NCBI GenBank assembly: GCA_947383065.1
Contig: CANDCB010000082.1
Coordinates: forward strand, 1-5,305
DNA: 5,305 nucleotides
Direction of reading: 5' to 3'
DNA from: an uncultured Bacillota bacterium
Lineage (GTDB): Bacteria; Bacillota_I; Bacilli_A; RF39; UBA660
Position 1 is the first letter of the stretch. Every line of letters starts with the position of its first letter. Positions 1-5,305 of this stretch are shown in pieces. The translations under genes were made by a program, and so were the position numbers. The notes under the pieces are model-generated. The model was not told the DNA's origin, made no database searches, and worked only from the letters and a program-made list of their open reading frames with translations.

Positions 1-25
1 TTCTTATAGAGTTATTTTAAAATGT

Positions 26-45
26 TAAATAATTCTAATTATTTA
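26..45. repeat. A+T-only inverted repeat upstream of the first promoter
   Basis: Two 9-bp arms, TAAATAATT and AATTATTTA, are exact reverse complements separated by CT. The stem has no G-C pair, so it would be a poor terminator hairpin as RNA. It lies about 22 bp upstream of the proposed -35 region of the first gene, where an operator could sit. In sequence this A+T-rich, such a repeat could also arise by chance. The repeat is directly visible; any role is inference. Confidence 0.35.
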
Positions 46-67
46 GGAACTAATTTTTTAAATTAAT

Positions 68-97
68 CTGAGTCTTAAAGTTATATTGTGGTAAAAT
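68..97 (+). promoter_or_regulatory. Probable extended -10 promoter of the first operon
   Basis: TAAAAT at 92-97 is preceded by TG at 89-90 and one spacer base, the extended -10 arrangement. A weak -35 (CTGAGT at 68-73) lies 18 bp upstream. The extended -10 would compensate for the poor -35, as is common for sigma-A promoters. Nearly the same string, TGTG-N-TAAAATATA, precedes the second XRE gene. The SD (AAAGGAG, 107-113) and ATG follow closely. Confidence 0.55.
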
Positions 98-120
98 ATA
101 TATTATAAAGGAGTGAAATA

Positions 121-966
121 ATGGCTGTTAATGTAATAATAAAAAGTAAAGGCTTATTTAAGAAAGAATTTAAGTTAGCTGATATACTTTTAGAAAATAT
201 GCGATATGGAATTATGGATGAAGCATTTCGTTTAGAGGAAAATAAAGTTGGGGAATATACAGTAATTTTTAATAAAGATAAGATTTGTCGTGGGTATGAA
301 GTATCTTTTAAAAAAGGAGAAATAGATTTGCGAATGCCATTACCTACGAGTACTTCTGATATTATTTTTTTCTATGATTATGTGAAAATTCTTTGCCAAA
401 AGTTGAAAACTAATAAATTTATTCGAGAAGATATAATGTCATCTTTGGATATGGTAGATGAATATGTAAGATTAGATAGAGAAGCAAGTGTTAAAGCGTT
501 AGAAGAAATAAATAAAAATCTATTAAATGGTGAATATGAAAATATGTATATTTTTGGAGCTATAAATCCTATAGCTCTTGGAAAAAAAGAATTATCTTTT
601 ATTGGTAATGATCCAGAAAAGTTAGGAGAACTTGCTAATAATTTACAGAAAAAAGATGTTTATTATGCGAAAGCTAGTGTTTATTCACGAAAAGATGAGA
701 CATTATTTGGAGTATATGTATTAACGGAAAATATTTTAAGTGTTATGCCTTTTAAAGCTAAATTATTTATGGCAAATAATGATTTGAAAGTTAATGATTG
801 GTATATTGGTTTTGTAGTAAAAGAAAAGTTAATAGGGTTTATTTCTTATGAAAATTTTATTAAAAATATAAAAAATATACAAGAATATGATAGTGAACAT
901 TTTATTATAAAATTAGATGATAAAGAAATAGATAAGCTTCTTAAAGAATATAAAGTTGAGCCTTAG
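121..966 (+). CDS. Hypothetical cytoplasmic protein, DUF4299-like
   Basis: The 281-residue protein has no signal peptide or membrane segment, so it should be cytoplasmic. The start is secure: ATG follows AAAGGAG with 7 bases between GGAG and the start codon. Residues 57-71 (CRGYEVSFKKGEIDL) followed by PLPTSTSDIIFFYD (73-86) recall DUF4299, a Firmicute family of about 300 residues with no known function. I make that match from memory and it is tentative. The N-terminal half alternates strands and helices; residues 120-135 form a charged helix; the C-terminal half (140-245) is strand-rich, and the end is Lys/Asp/Glu-rich. No catalytic motif is evident. The metallophosphoesterase gene follows within about 36 bases with no terminator between, so the two are probably co-transcribed. 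I assign no biochemical function. Confidence 0.8.
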   Translation: MAVNVIIKSKGLFKKEFKLADILLENMRYGIMDEAFRLEENKVGEYTVIFNKDKICRGYEVSFKKGEIDLRMPLPTSTSDIIFFYDYVKILCQKLKTNKFIREDIMSSLDMVDEYVRLDREASVKALEEINKNLLNGEYENMYIFGAINPIALGKKELSFIGNDPEKLGELANNLQKKDVYYAKASVYSRKDETLFGVYVLTENILSVMPFKAKLFMANNDLKVNDWYIGFVVKEKLIGFISYENFIKNIKNIQEYDSEHFIIKLDDKEIDKLLKEYKVEP

Positions 967-988
967 GAAGCTATAAATAAAATTTAGT

Positions 989-1005
989 AGGGAGTGATAA
1001 ATATT
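989..1005 (+). promoter_or_regulatory. Ribosome binding site pointing to an ATT start codon
   Basis: AGGGAGTGAT (989-998) is a strong SD. Eight bases after GGAG comes ATT (1003-1005), in frame with the phosphoesterase. The first gene uses an almost identical site, GGAGTGAAATA followed by ATG. This suggests that ATT occupies the start position here. The GTG at 994 overlaps the SD and could not use it. Confidence 0.5.
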
Positions 1006-1851
1006 AAAAAGAAGCAAAAAATTATTTTTATTTTTTTAGTTTTGGTTTTGGGTATGTTTATTTCTCTTTTTAGAGGGAATGTGAAACTTCAAGTTACTTA
1101 TTATGAAGTAGAAAATATAAAAATACCTGCTTCTTTTGATGATTTTAAAATAATACAGTTATCTGATTTTCATAATCCTTCATCTAAAGAATTGATAAAT
1201 GATATTATTGATGAAATTAAAGAAGAAACACCAGATATTATTACTATAACTGGTGATTTTATTGATGCTCACAAACCTAATATAGATATTGCTATAGATT
1301 TTATAAAGGAGATTAAGAGTGTTGCTCCTATTTATTATATTTTAGGGAATCATGAAGTAAGTTACAAAGAATATCCATTTTTAGAAAGTCAGTTGGAAGA
1401 AAATGGGGTTATTATTTTAGATAATAAGGTGGAAGTAATTAAATTAGATGGTGATTGTATTAATTTAATGGGGATAAATGATCCTCATCTTGCTCATGAA
1501 CAATATGTTGATGATGAAATAGCAGTAGAACAAGAAATAAAAGAATTAAATTTTAATAGTGAAAATTATAGTATTTTGTTGTCTCATCGTCCTGAGTTAT
1601 TTACAGAATATGTTAGCAATAATATTGATTTGGTTTTAACTGGACATGCTCATGGAGGCCAGATTAGAATACCGCTATTGGGTGGTATTTATGCGCCACA
1701 TCAAGGCTTTTTACCTAAATATACAAGTGGTATATTTAAAGATTCTAATACTTCGATGATTGTTAGTAGAGGAATTGGTAATAGTTTATTCCCTTTAAGA
1801 GTAAATAATAATCCAGAACTTATTGTGTTGACTTTGAAAGCGCAAAATTGA
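994..1851 (+). CDS. Membrane-anchored metallophosphoesterase, YkuE-like
   Basis: This is a metal-dependent phosphoesterase of the calcineurin-like superfamily, probably binding two metal ions at the outer face of the membrane. Numbering from the GTG at 994, residues 10-27 form one hydrophobic anchor after a Lys-rich N terminus. The motif set is complete: DFH (D58, H60), GDFID (D88), GNHE (N119, H120), LSHRPE (H198) and GHAHGG (H218, H220). The order and about 285-residue length fit YkuE-type enzymes. YkuE of Bacillus subtilis is an exported, cell-wall-associated phosphoesterase; the substrate here is unknown. The start is uncertain. GTG at 994 lies inside the SD itself (AGGGAG, 989-994), whereas an in-frame ATT at 1003 is 8 bases beyond GGAG. 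The next ATG, at 1054, would remove half the anchor. A TAG at 988-990 excludes an earlier start. The gene is probably co-transcribed with the preceding one. Confidence 0.92.
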   Translation: MINIKKKQKIIFIFLVLVLGMFISLFRGNVKLQVTYYEVENIKIPASFDDFKIIQLSDFHNPSSKELINDIIDEIKEETPDIITITGDFIDAHKPNIDIAIDFIKEIKSVAPIYYILGNHEVSYKEYPFLESQLEENGVIILDNKVEVIKLDGDCINLMGINDPHLAHEQYVDDEIAVEQEIKELNFNSENYSILLSHRPELFTEYVSNNIDLVLTGHAHGGQIRIPLLGGIYAPHQGFLPKYTSGIFKDSNTSMIVSRGIGNSLFPLRVNNNPELIVLTLKAQN

Positions 1852-1920
1852 TGTAATAAATATATCTAGGACATAAAAATTTTTTAATATATAAAAAGTG
1901 GCTAACTCTCAAAATGTTTC

Positions 1921-1936
1921 CTGTTAATATTAATAG
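1921..1936. repeat. Near-perfect palindrome upstream of the first XRE gene
   Basis: CTGTTAAT/ATTAATAG pairs at 7 of 8 positions, with one G-T, and has no loop. It covers the likely -35 region (CTGTTA, 1921-1926). Its centre is 20 bp, about two helical turns, from the centre of the palindrome over the -10. The pair could be tandem operator sites, although their sequences are not alike. The symmetry is visible; regulator binding is inference. Confidence 0.3.
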
Positions 1937-1950
1937 TTAAAGTATAAAAT
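1921..1950 (+). promoter_or_regulatory. Probable promoter of the DUF4825-like XRE gene
   Basis: TATAAAAT at 1943-1950 supplies a good -10 (TATAAA or TAAAAT). CTGTTA at 1921-1926 is a weak -35, 16 or 18 bp away depending on the -10 chosen. Its presence supports transcription separate from the phosphoesterase operon, although no convincing terminator is seen between the two genes. Confidence 0.45.
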
Positions 1951-1956
1951 GATACT
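1941..1956. promoter_or_regulatory. Candidate XRE operator over the -10
   Basis: AGTAT and ATACT are exact 5-bp inverted arms separated by 6 bp, giving a 16-bp two-fold site. That size suits a dimer of phage-repressor-like HTH proteins. It covers the -10 hexamer of the XRE gene directly downstream, the classic position for autorepression. The repeat is seen; the binding partner is inferred from location. Confidence 0.4.
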
Positions 1957-1973
1957 AAGAAAGAGGGATGTTT

Positions 1974-3428
1974 ATGAATCAAGAACGCATTGGGAAGTTT
2001 ATTGCTAAGTGTCGTAAAGAAAAAAATTTAACACAAAGTGAATTAGCAGCTATTTTAGGAGTATCAGATAAAACGATTAGTAATTGGGAAAATGCTCGAT
2101 GTATGCCAGATTTATCTTTATTTAAAATTTTATGCCAAGAGCTTGGAATAACAATTAATGAATTAATTAGTGGAGAAAAATTTAAAAAAGAAATTTATCA
2201 GGAGAAATTAGAAGAAAATATTATTGATACAATTAATTATTCGGCTAAAAAGGTTTTGGAAAAAGAAAAAATTATATTTGAGTTAATATTGGTGTTTGGT
2301 CTTTTTTTAGTCTTTATTGCTTTTACTATTTTTCCATCTGATAGTAGTTGGGGTTCGATATTTTCAGTAATAGGGATTATTATTTCTTTTGTTGGTTTTA
2401 ATGGACTTAACAAAATTAAAAATACTTTTTTAAAAATTTTAGTAAATTTTAGTTATGTAATAGGGGCTTTTTGTATTTTATTATTAGTTGATTATACAAA
2501 TGTTTGTTTAAATAATAAACCACCACGTTTTTCTCTTTATAAAGAGGCAGTTTATAATATGATAATTTATAAAACGCCATTTTATAATGTTTATAGAATT
2601 AATTTTGATACTACTAATGAATATTATATTATTGATACTAAAAAAGAATATAGTAAAGATAGTGTTCCAATAAGTCCATTTAATAGAAGTAAATCAGGAA
2701 TTGATAATTTAATAAAATATCAAAATAAATATGTAGGAAATAATAGTAATACTGGTAATTTAATTAATAATTTACCTTTAGCAGAATATGGTTATTCATT
2801 TGAAATAGATAGTGATGGTTGTGGTTTAATAATTAATTATCATATGACATATTGGTATATAAAAAATAGTTATTATTTAGAGAAAAGTTTATTTTATAAT
2901 ACAGTATCTTTATTTGCTTTAATAGAGAATTTGGAATATATAGATTATAATTTTAGTGGAAAATCATATAGGATAACTAAGGATTATTTTTTAAGTAATT
3001 ATGATGATTTTAAATATATAAGTAATAATAATGAAATAAATAAAGGTAATTTTAATTTGTATTTAGAAGATAAGGTAAATGATGAAGAATTCTCTGCTTA
3101 TTATTTTAAACGTTTTTTTATAAATACAAGTCAAGAAGAAGTAAAGAAAATTATAATTTTAAGAAATAAAAAAGTTTTTAAGGAAATTACTGATAAAAAA
3201 ATACTTGAAGACTTTGTTGAAGTAATAAATAATGCAGTGAGACTTCCAGAAGGAACATTAATAAACGATGATGGTTATGGATATGAGATTGAATTGTATA
3301 GTGATAAAAATGAAATTATTTCTAGATATCTTTTTTGGCAAAGTGGGTATTTAGGTTTCACTGATAAAGAATATAAGTTAAGTTATGATGGATTAGATAA
3401 ATTAAGAAAATATTTGGATATTATATAA
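1974..3428 (+). CDS. Membrane-bound XRE regulator with DUF4825-like extracytoplasmic domain
   Basis: The 484-residue protein looks like a one-piece sensor-regulator. Residues 7-62 are an HTH_3/XRE DNA-binding domain (LTQSELAAILGVSDKTISNWE, then PDLSLFKILC). A linker at 66-98 leads to three membrane segments at about 100-120, 126-144 and 151-173. The Lys-bearing loop between the second and third is probably cytoplasmic, placing residues 174-484 outside. The outer part has a Tyr/Asn-rich stretch (184-235), then YVGNNSNTGNLINNLPL (253-269) followed by GLIINYH. I recognise that pattern from DUF4825, found in Firmicute BlaR-like and anti-sigma-like membrane proteins. The last 95 residues look like a separate strand-rich domain. 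The ATG at 1974 is preferred over the one at 1968 because GAGG (1963-1966) then has 7-base spacing; the product then begins MNQERIG, like its neighbour's MNKEQIG. The gene is especially A+T-rich (19% GC by hand over 2701-2820). The ligand and target genes are unknown. Confidence 0.88.
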   Translation: MNQERIGKFIAKCRKEKNLTQSELAAILGVSDKTISNWENARCMPDLSLFKILCQELGITINELISGEKFKKEIYQEKLEENIIDTINYSAKKVLEKEKIIFELILVFGLFLVFIAFTIFPSDSSWGSIFSVIGIIISFVGFNGLNKIKNTFLKILVNFSYVIGAFCILLLVDYTNVCLNNKPPRFSLYKEAVYNMIIYKTPFYNVYRINFDTTNEYYIIDTKKEYSKDSVPISPFNRSKSGIDNLIKYQNKYVGNNSNTGNLINNLPLAEYGYSFEIDSDGCGLIINYHMTYWYIKNSYYLEKSLFYNTVSLFALIENLEYIDYNFSGKSYRITKDYFLSNYDDFKYISNNNEINKGNFNLYLEDKVNDEEFSAYYFKRFFINTSQEEVKKIIILRNKKVFKEITDKKILEDFVEVINNAVRLPEGTLINDDGYGYEIELYSDKNEIISRYLFWQSGYLGFTDKEYKLSYDGLDKLRKYLDII

Positions 3429-3438
3429 TTCTATTTTT

Positions 3439-3473
3439 TGAAAAAGTTTCTTATATTATGAGAAACTTTTTTA
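3439..3473 (+). terminator. Rho-independent terminator after the DUF4825-like XRE gene
   Basis: AAAAAGTTTCT (3441-3451) pairs exactly with AGAAACTTTTT (3461-3471) around a 9-base loop, with a G-T and a T-A pair extending the base. The right arm ends in six T (3467-3472). It starts 10 bases after the stop codon. The opposite strand also ends in a T run, so it could act weakly in reverse. It separates the two XRE genes into different transcription units. Confidence 0.85.
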
Positions 3474-3500
3474 AATTATTAATTAAACATGTGATAAAAT
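3471..3500 (+). promoter_or_regulatory. Probable extended -10 promoter of the second XRE gene
   Basis: TAAAAT at 3495-3500 is preceded by TG (3492-3493) and one spacer base, as at the first promoter of the window. A poor -35 (TTAAAT, 3471-3476) lies 18 bp upstream, within the tail of the terminator. Transcription would begin near 3507 and leave a leader of about 50 bases. Confidence 0.5.
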
Positions 3501-3559
3501 ATAAGTAGAATTAAAGTTTTTATATAAATAGGAAGTGTATTTAAGAAAGAAGTTGAAGT

Positions 3560-4240
3560 ATGAATAAAGAACAAATTGGGATGCTGATTGCAATATATCG
3601 AAAAGAAAAACATTTAACTCAAGGTGAGTTGGCGCATAAGCTGAATGTTCCTAATAGTTATGTTGCTAAATGGGAGTGTGGGGTATGTCTTCCTGATGTT
3701 TCTTTATGTAAAAAGTTATGTGATATTTTGGGTGTTTCTTTAAATGACTTTTTTAAAGATGATAAAATAAAAAAACTAGAGTTTAAATATATGGCAGACG
3801 ATTTAATGAATGTTTTAGAAAATAGTGTTAATAATTTAAAAGAAAAGATTATTTTTTTTAGTCAGAAGTGGCAATATGAACATTTTTGGGAAATGTTTGT
3901 AACTACTGTAATAATTTTATTTTTTATTATTTATAGTTTTATTAAAAATAATGGTTATCAATTTTTATTTATATTTATTGGTTTTGTGTTTACGTTAATT
4001 GAAAGAAAAAGAATGATGTTATATATTGAAAAGTTTGCGTATGGTAAAGAATCAAAACTTTCTTTGGAAAGTATAAGAAAAAATATAATGGATTTAAATG
4101 ATTTAAAGGATTTATTAAAAAAGTTTAATTCAAGAGGACAGGCGATTAAATATTTGACGAGAAAGACTAAATATCCTAAAGAAAATTGTCGAGATATGTA
4201 TGATTTTTTAATGCAAATGAGCTTAAAAAATGTTGAATAA
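3560..4240 (+). CDS. Membrane-associated XRE regulator with cytoplasmic C-terminal tail
   Basis: The 226-residue protein starts with an XRE-type HTH (residues 6-62; LTQGELAHKLNV, then PDVSLCKKLCDILGVSLNDFF). It matches the HTH of the preceding gene at about half of 65 aligned positions by hand. The recognition-helix region differs (PNSYVAKWECGV against SDKTISNWENAR), so the two should not share all DNA sites. Two membrane segments at about 112-128 and 132-148, followed by ERKR, suggest a hairpin with both ends in the cytoplasm. Residues 189-218 (NSRGQAIKYLTRKT, then KENCRDMYDFL) resemble a helix pair of the ribosomal L7/L12 C-terminal type; this is a weak impression. There is no extracytoplasmic domain. 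The SD is weak (AGAAAG, 3545-3550, 9 bases before ATG), suggesting low translation. Its ligand, partner and targets are not evident. Confidence 0.85.
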   Translation: MNKEQIGMLIAIYRKEKHLTQGELAHKLNVPNSYVAKWECGVCLPDVSLCKKLCDILGVSLNDFFKDDKIKKLEFKYMADDLMNVLENSVNNLKEKIIFFSQKWQYEHFWEMFVTTVIILFFIIYSFIKNNGYQFLFIFIGFVFTLIERKRMMLYIEKFAYGKESKLSLESIRKNIMDLNDLKDLLKKFNSRGQAIKYLTRKTKYPKENCRDMYDFLMQMSLKNVE

Positions 4241-4280
4241 AAATTTTTAAAAGATAATTTGTTATTTACATTTTTTTTAT

Positions 4281-4310
4281 TTGTTGGTAGAATAACAATT
4301 GATATATAAC
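4281..4310 (+). promoter_or_regulatory. Probable promoter of the TetR-ABC operon
   Basis: TTGTTG at 4281-4286 is a fair -35. The -10 is either TATATA (4303-4308, spacing 16) or TATAAC (4305-4310, spacing 18). Either choice lies within the left arm of the inverted repeat at 4303-4322, so a protein bound there would block RNA polymerase. Confidence 0.5.
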
Positions 4311-4322
4311 ATTCGTTATATA
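4303..4322. promoter_or_regulatory. Candidate TetR operator, perfect inverted repeat
   Basis: TATATAAC (4303-4310) and GTTATATA (4315-4322) are exact 8-bp inverted arms around ATTC. The 20-bp size, the position over the -10, and the location 12 bases upstream of the tetR-type ATG all fit an autoregulatory operator for a TetR dimer. The repeat is certain; binding by the adjacent regulator is inference based on how this family usually works. Confidence 0.65.
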
Positions 4323-4334
4323 AAGGAGAGGAAT

Positions 4335-4910
4335 ATGCCACCAGTTAGAAAGTTTGATAAAAAGGATATAATAGATACAGCTTGTCAGATAGCTTTAGAA
4401 TACGGGCTAGAGGGAATAAACGCACGGAGTATTGCTAAAAATCTTGGCTGTTCTGTCCAGCCAATCTTCCATAACTTTACATCTATGGAAGATTTGAATG
4501 AAGAAGTTTATAAAGCTATATATAATAAATATAAAGAATATATGTTAAATGCTCGGCAAAAATCTTATAAGCCTTATAAAGAAATGGGTTTAACATATAT
4601 TCGTTTTGCGGCAGATTATCCTAATTTTTTTAAAATAATTTTTATGCAACGTACTGATTTTAATGCTGAAAATTTAATATTAAATGATGATATGGGTAAT
4701 GATGTAATAAAGGCAGGTCAAGAACTTACTGGACTTAGTTTTAATAATCAAAAAGAGTTTCATATTAAAGTTTGGATATTTACACATGGTATTGCTTGCT
4801 TAGTTGCTACAAGAACGGTTAAATTTAGTGAATTAGAAATTTCTAATTTATTAGAGGATACGGTTAAACAATTATTAATCGGTTATAAAAAAGAAAAAGG
4901 AGAAAATTAA
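4335..4910 (+). CDS. TetR-family transcriptional regulator (WHG-type C domain)
   Basis: The 191-residue protein is probably a repressor of its own operon. Residues 10-50 form the TetR_N domain: a first helix (IIDTACQIALEYG), then the HTH (RSIAKNLGCSVQPIFHNF, 31-48) and the linker TSMEDL. The C-terminal ligand domain carries YPNFFKIIFM (95-104) and WIFTHGIACLVAT (147-159), the pattern of the WHG/TetR_C_33-like group. ATG at 4335 is chosen over the in-frame TTG at 4299: GGAG (4325-4328) lies 6 bases before it, and the TTG would put the operator inside the coding sequence. The stop shares one base with the ABC ATPase start (TAATG), so translation is coupled and the ABC transporter is the expected target. 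The inducer is unknown. The 5' part is GC-richer than the rest (about 40% by hand over 4381-4500). Confidence 0.93.
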   Translation: MPPVRKFDKKDIIDTACQIALEYGLEGINARSIAKNLGCSVQPIFHNFTSMEDLNEEVYKAIYNKYKEYMLNARQKSYKPYKEMGLTYIRFAADYPNFFKIIFMQRTDFNAENLILNDDMGNDVIKAGQELTGLSFNNQKEFHIKVWIFTHGIACLVATRTVKFSELEISNLLEDTVKQLLIGYKKEKGEN

Positions 4911-5305
4911 TGAAGAATATTATTGAAGTTAAGCATTTAACTAAAGAGTATAAAAAACATAAGGCAGTAACAGCTTTGAATTTTGAAGTTAAAGAGGGTG
5001 AGATTCTAGGCCTATTAGGACCAAACGGAAGTGGCAAATCGACTACTATAAACTGTATGTTATCATTATTAAATTATGAAGGGCAAATAAAAATATTTGG
5101 CGAAGTTATGTCACCAAATGCTTATGATATAAAAAAAAAAATTGGGGTTATTTTTCAGGATATTGCAGTATTTGATGAGTTGACGGTATATGAAAATATT
5201 GATTATTTTTGTGGTCTTTATATTAGTGATAAAGATGTCAGGAAAGAATATGTTGAAGATGCAATTAGTTTAGTTGGGTTAGAAGAATTTATTAAATTTT
5301 ATCCG
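4910..5305 (+). CDS. ABC transporter ATP-binding protein, truncated by the window edge
   Basis: The first 132 codons of an ABC-type ATPase are present and open to the last base. Numbered from the ATG at 4910, Y14 fits the A-loop, GPNGSGKST (37-45) is a complete Walker A motif, and VIFQD (80-84) holds the Q-loop glutamine Q83. The signature, Walker B and H-loop motifs would lie beyond the edge; the final FYP is the usual lead-in to the signature region. Sequence style (LTKEYKKHKAVTALNFEVKEGEILGLLGPNG split over 10-40, then DELTVYENIDYF) fits the CcmA/DrrA-like ABC-2 exporters. GGAG at 4899-4902, within the tetR end, gives 7-base spacing. An ABC-2 permease is expected next. The substrate cannot be told; drug or peptide export under TetR control is plausible. 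Confidence 0.93.
   Translation, partial: MKNIIEVKHLTKEYKKHKAVTALNFEVKEGEILGLLGPNGSGKSTTINCMLSLLNYEGQIKIFGEVMSPNAYDIKKKIGVIFQDIAVFDELTVYENIDYFCGLYISDKDVRKEYVEDAISLVGLEEFIKFYP

Noticed and set aside
1873..1897. Possible terminator after the phosphoesterase gene (TTTTTA/TAAAAA arms)
   Set aside because: It is an A/T-only short stem without a following T run. Simple A and T runs explain it.
1912..1938. Small open frame starting at ATG 1914
   Set aside because: It has only eight codons before TAA, no SD, and overlaps the promoter region of the first XRE gene.
1974..4240. Toxin-antitoxin or abortive-infection reading of the two XRE genes
   Set aside because: Neither protein has a recognisable toxin domain, and neither has a small partner gene next to it. 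Both have membrane segments, which fits sensor-regulators better than antitoxins.
4252..4278. Possible terminator after the second XRE gene (AGATAA/TTATTT stem, then eight T)
   Set aside because: The stem is only 6 bp with no G-C pair and one G-T pair, and the T run starts 3 bases after it. It is too weak to call.
4299..4334. Earlier TTG start for the TetR gene
   Set aside because: There is no SD before it, and it would place the operator repeat and SD inside the coding sequence. ATG at 4335 has a well-spaced GGAG.
3958..4341. Open frame of 127 codons on the minus strand
   Set aside because: It overlaps the 3' half of the second XRE gene and the TetR promoter, starts at GTG with no SD, and translates to low-complexity Ile/Leu/Asn-rich sequence. 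It is a shadow of A+T-rich coding DNA.

Overview
The window is very A+T-rich and uses the standard genetic code: TGG encodes Trp, and TGA serves only as a stop. Its AGGAG-type Shine-Dalgarno (SD) sites, extended -10 promoters, XRE and TetR regulators and DUF4299/DUF4825-like domains point to a low-GC Firmicute (Bacillota), perhaps a gut-associated Bacilli or Erysipelotrichia-like lineage. The species cannot be named from the sequence. Five complete genes and one truncated gene are all on the + strand. I see no RNA genes, insertion sequences, CRISPR arrays or attachment sites.

Left part (1-1851): after a leader with an A+T-only inverted repeat and an extended -10 promoter lie two genes that look co-transcribed. 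One is a cytoplasmic protein resembling DUF4299. The other is a membrane-anchored YkuE-like metallophosphoesterase with all expected metal-ligand motifs. Its start is unusual: the best SD site points at an ATT codon rather than ATG, GTG or TTG.

Middle part (1852-4240): two XRE regulators with related DNA-binding domains and different membrane modules follow each other. The first has a cytoplasmic helix-turn-helix (HTH), three membrane segments and a large extracytoplasmic region containing a DUF4825-like stretch, so it looks like a one-piece membrane sensor-regulator. It probably represses itself through a small palindrome over its -10. A strong intrinsic terminator ends it. The second has its own promoter, two membrane segments and a cytoplasmic C-terminal tail.

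Right part (4241-5305): a TetR-family regulator sits behind a 20-bp perfect inverted repeat that overlaps its promoter. Its stop codon overlaps the start of an ABC transporter ATPase, which the window edge cuts after 132 codons. This is the familiar arrangement of a TetR repressor controlling its own exporter operon; the permease should lie downstream.

Nothing here proves a new system. The most unusual elements are the DUF4825-bearing membrane XRE protein with its tandem relative, the ATT start, and the two candidate operators.
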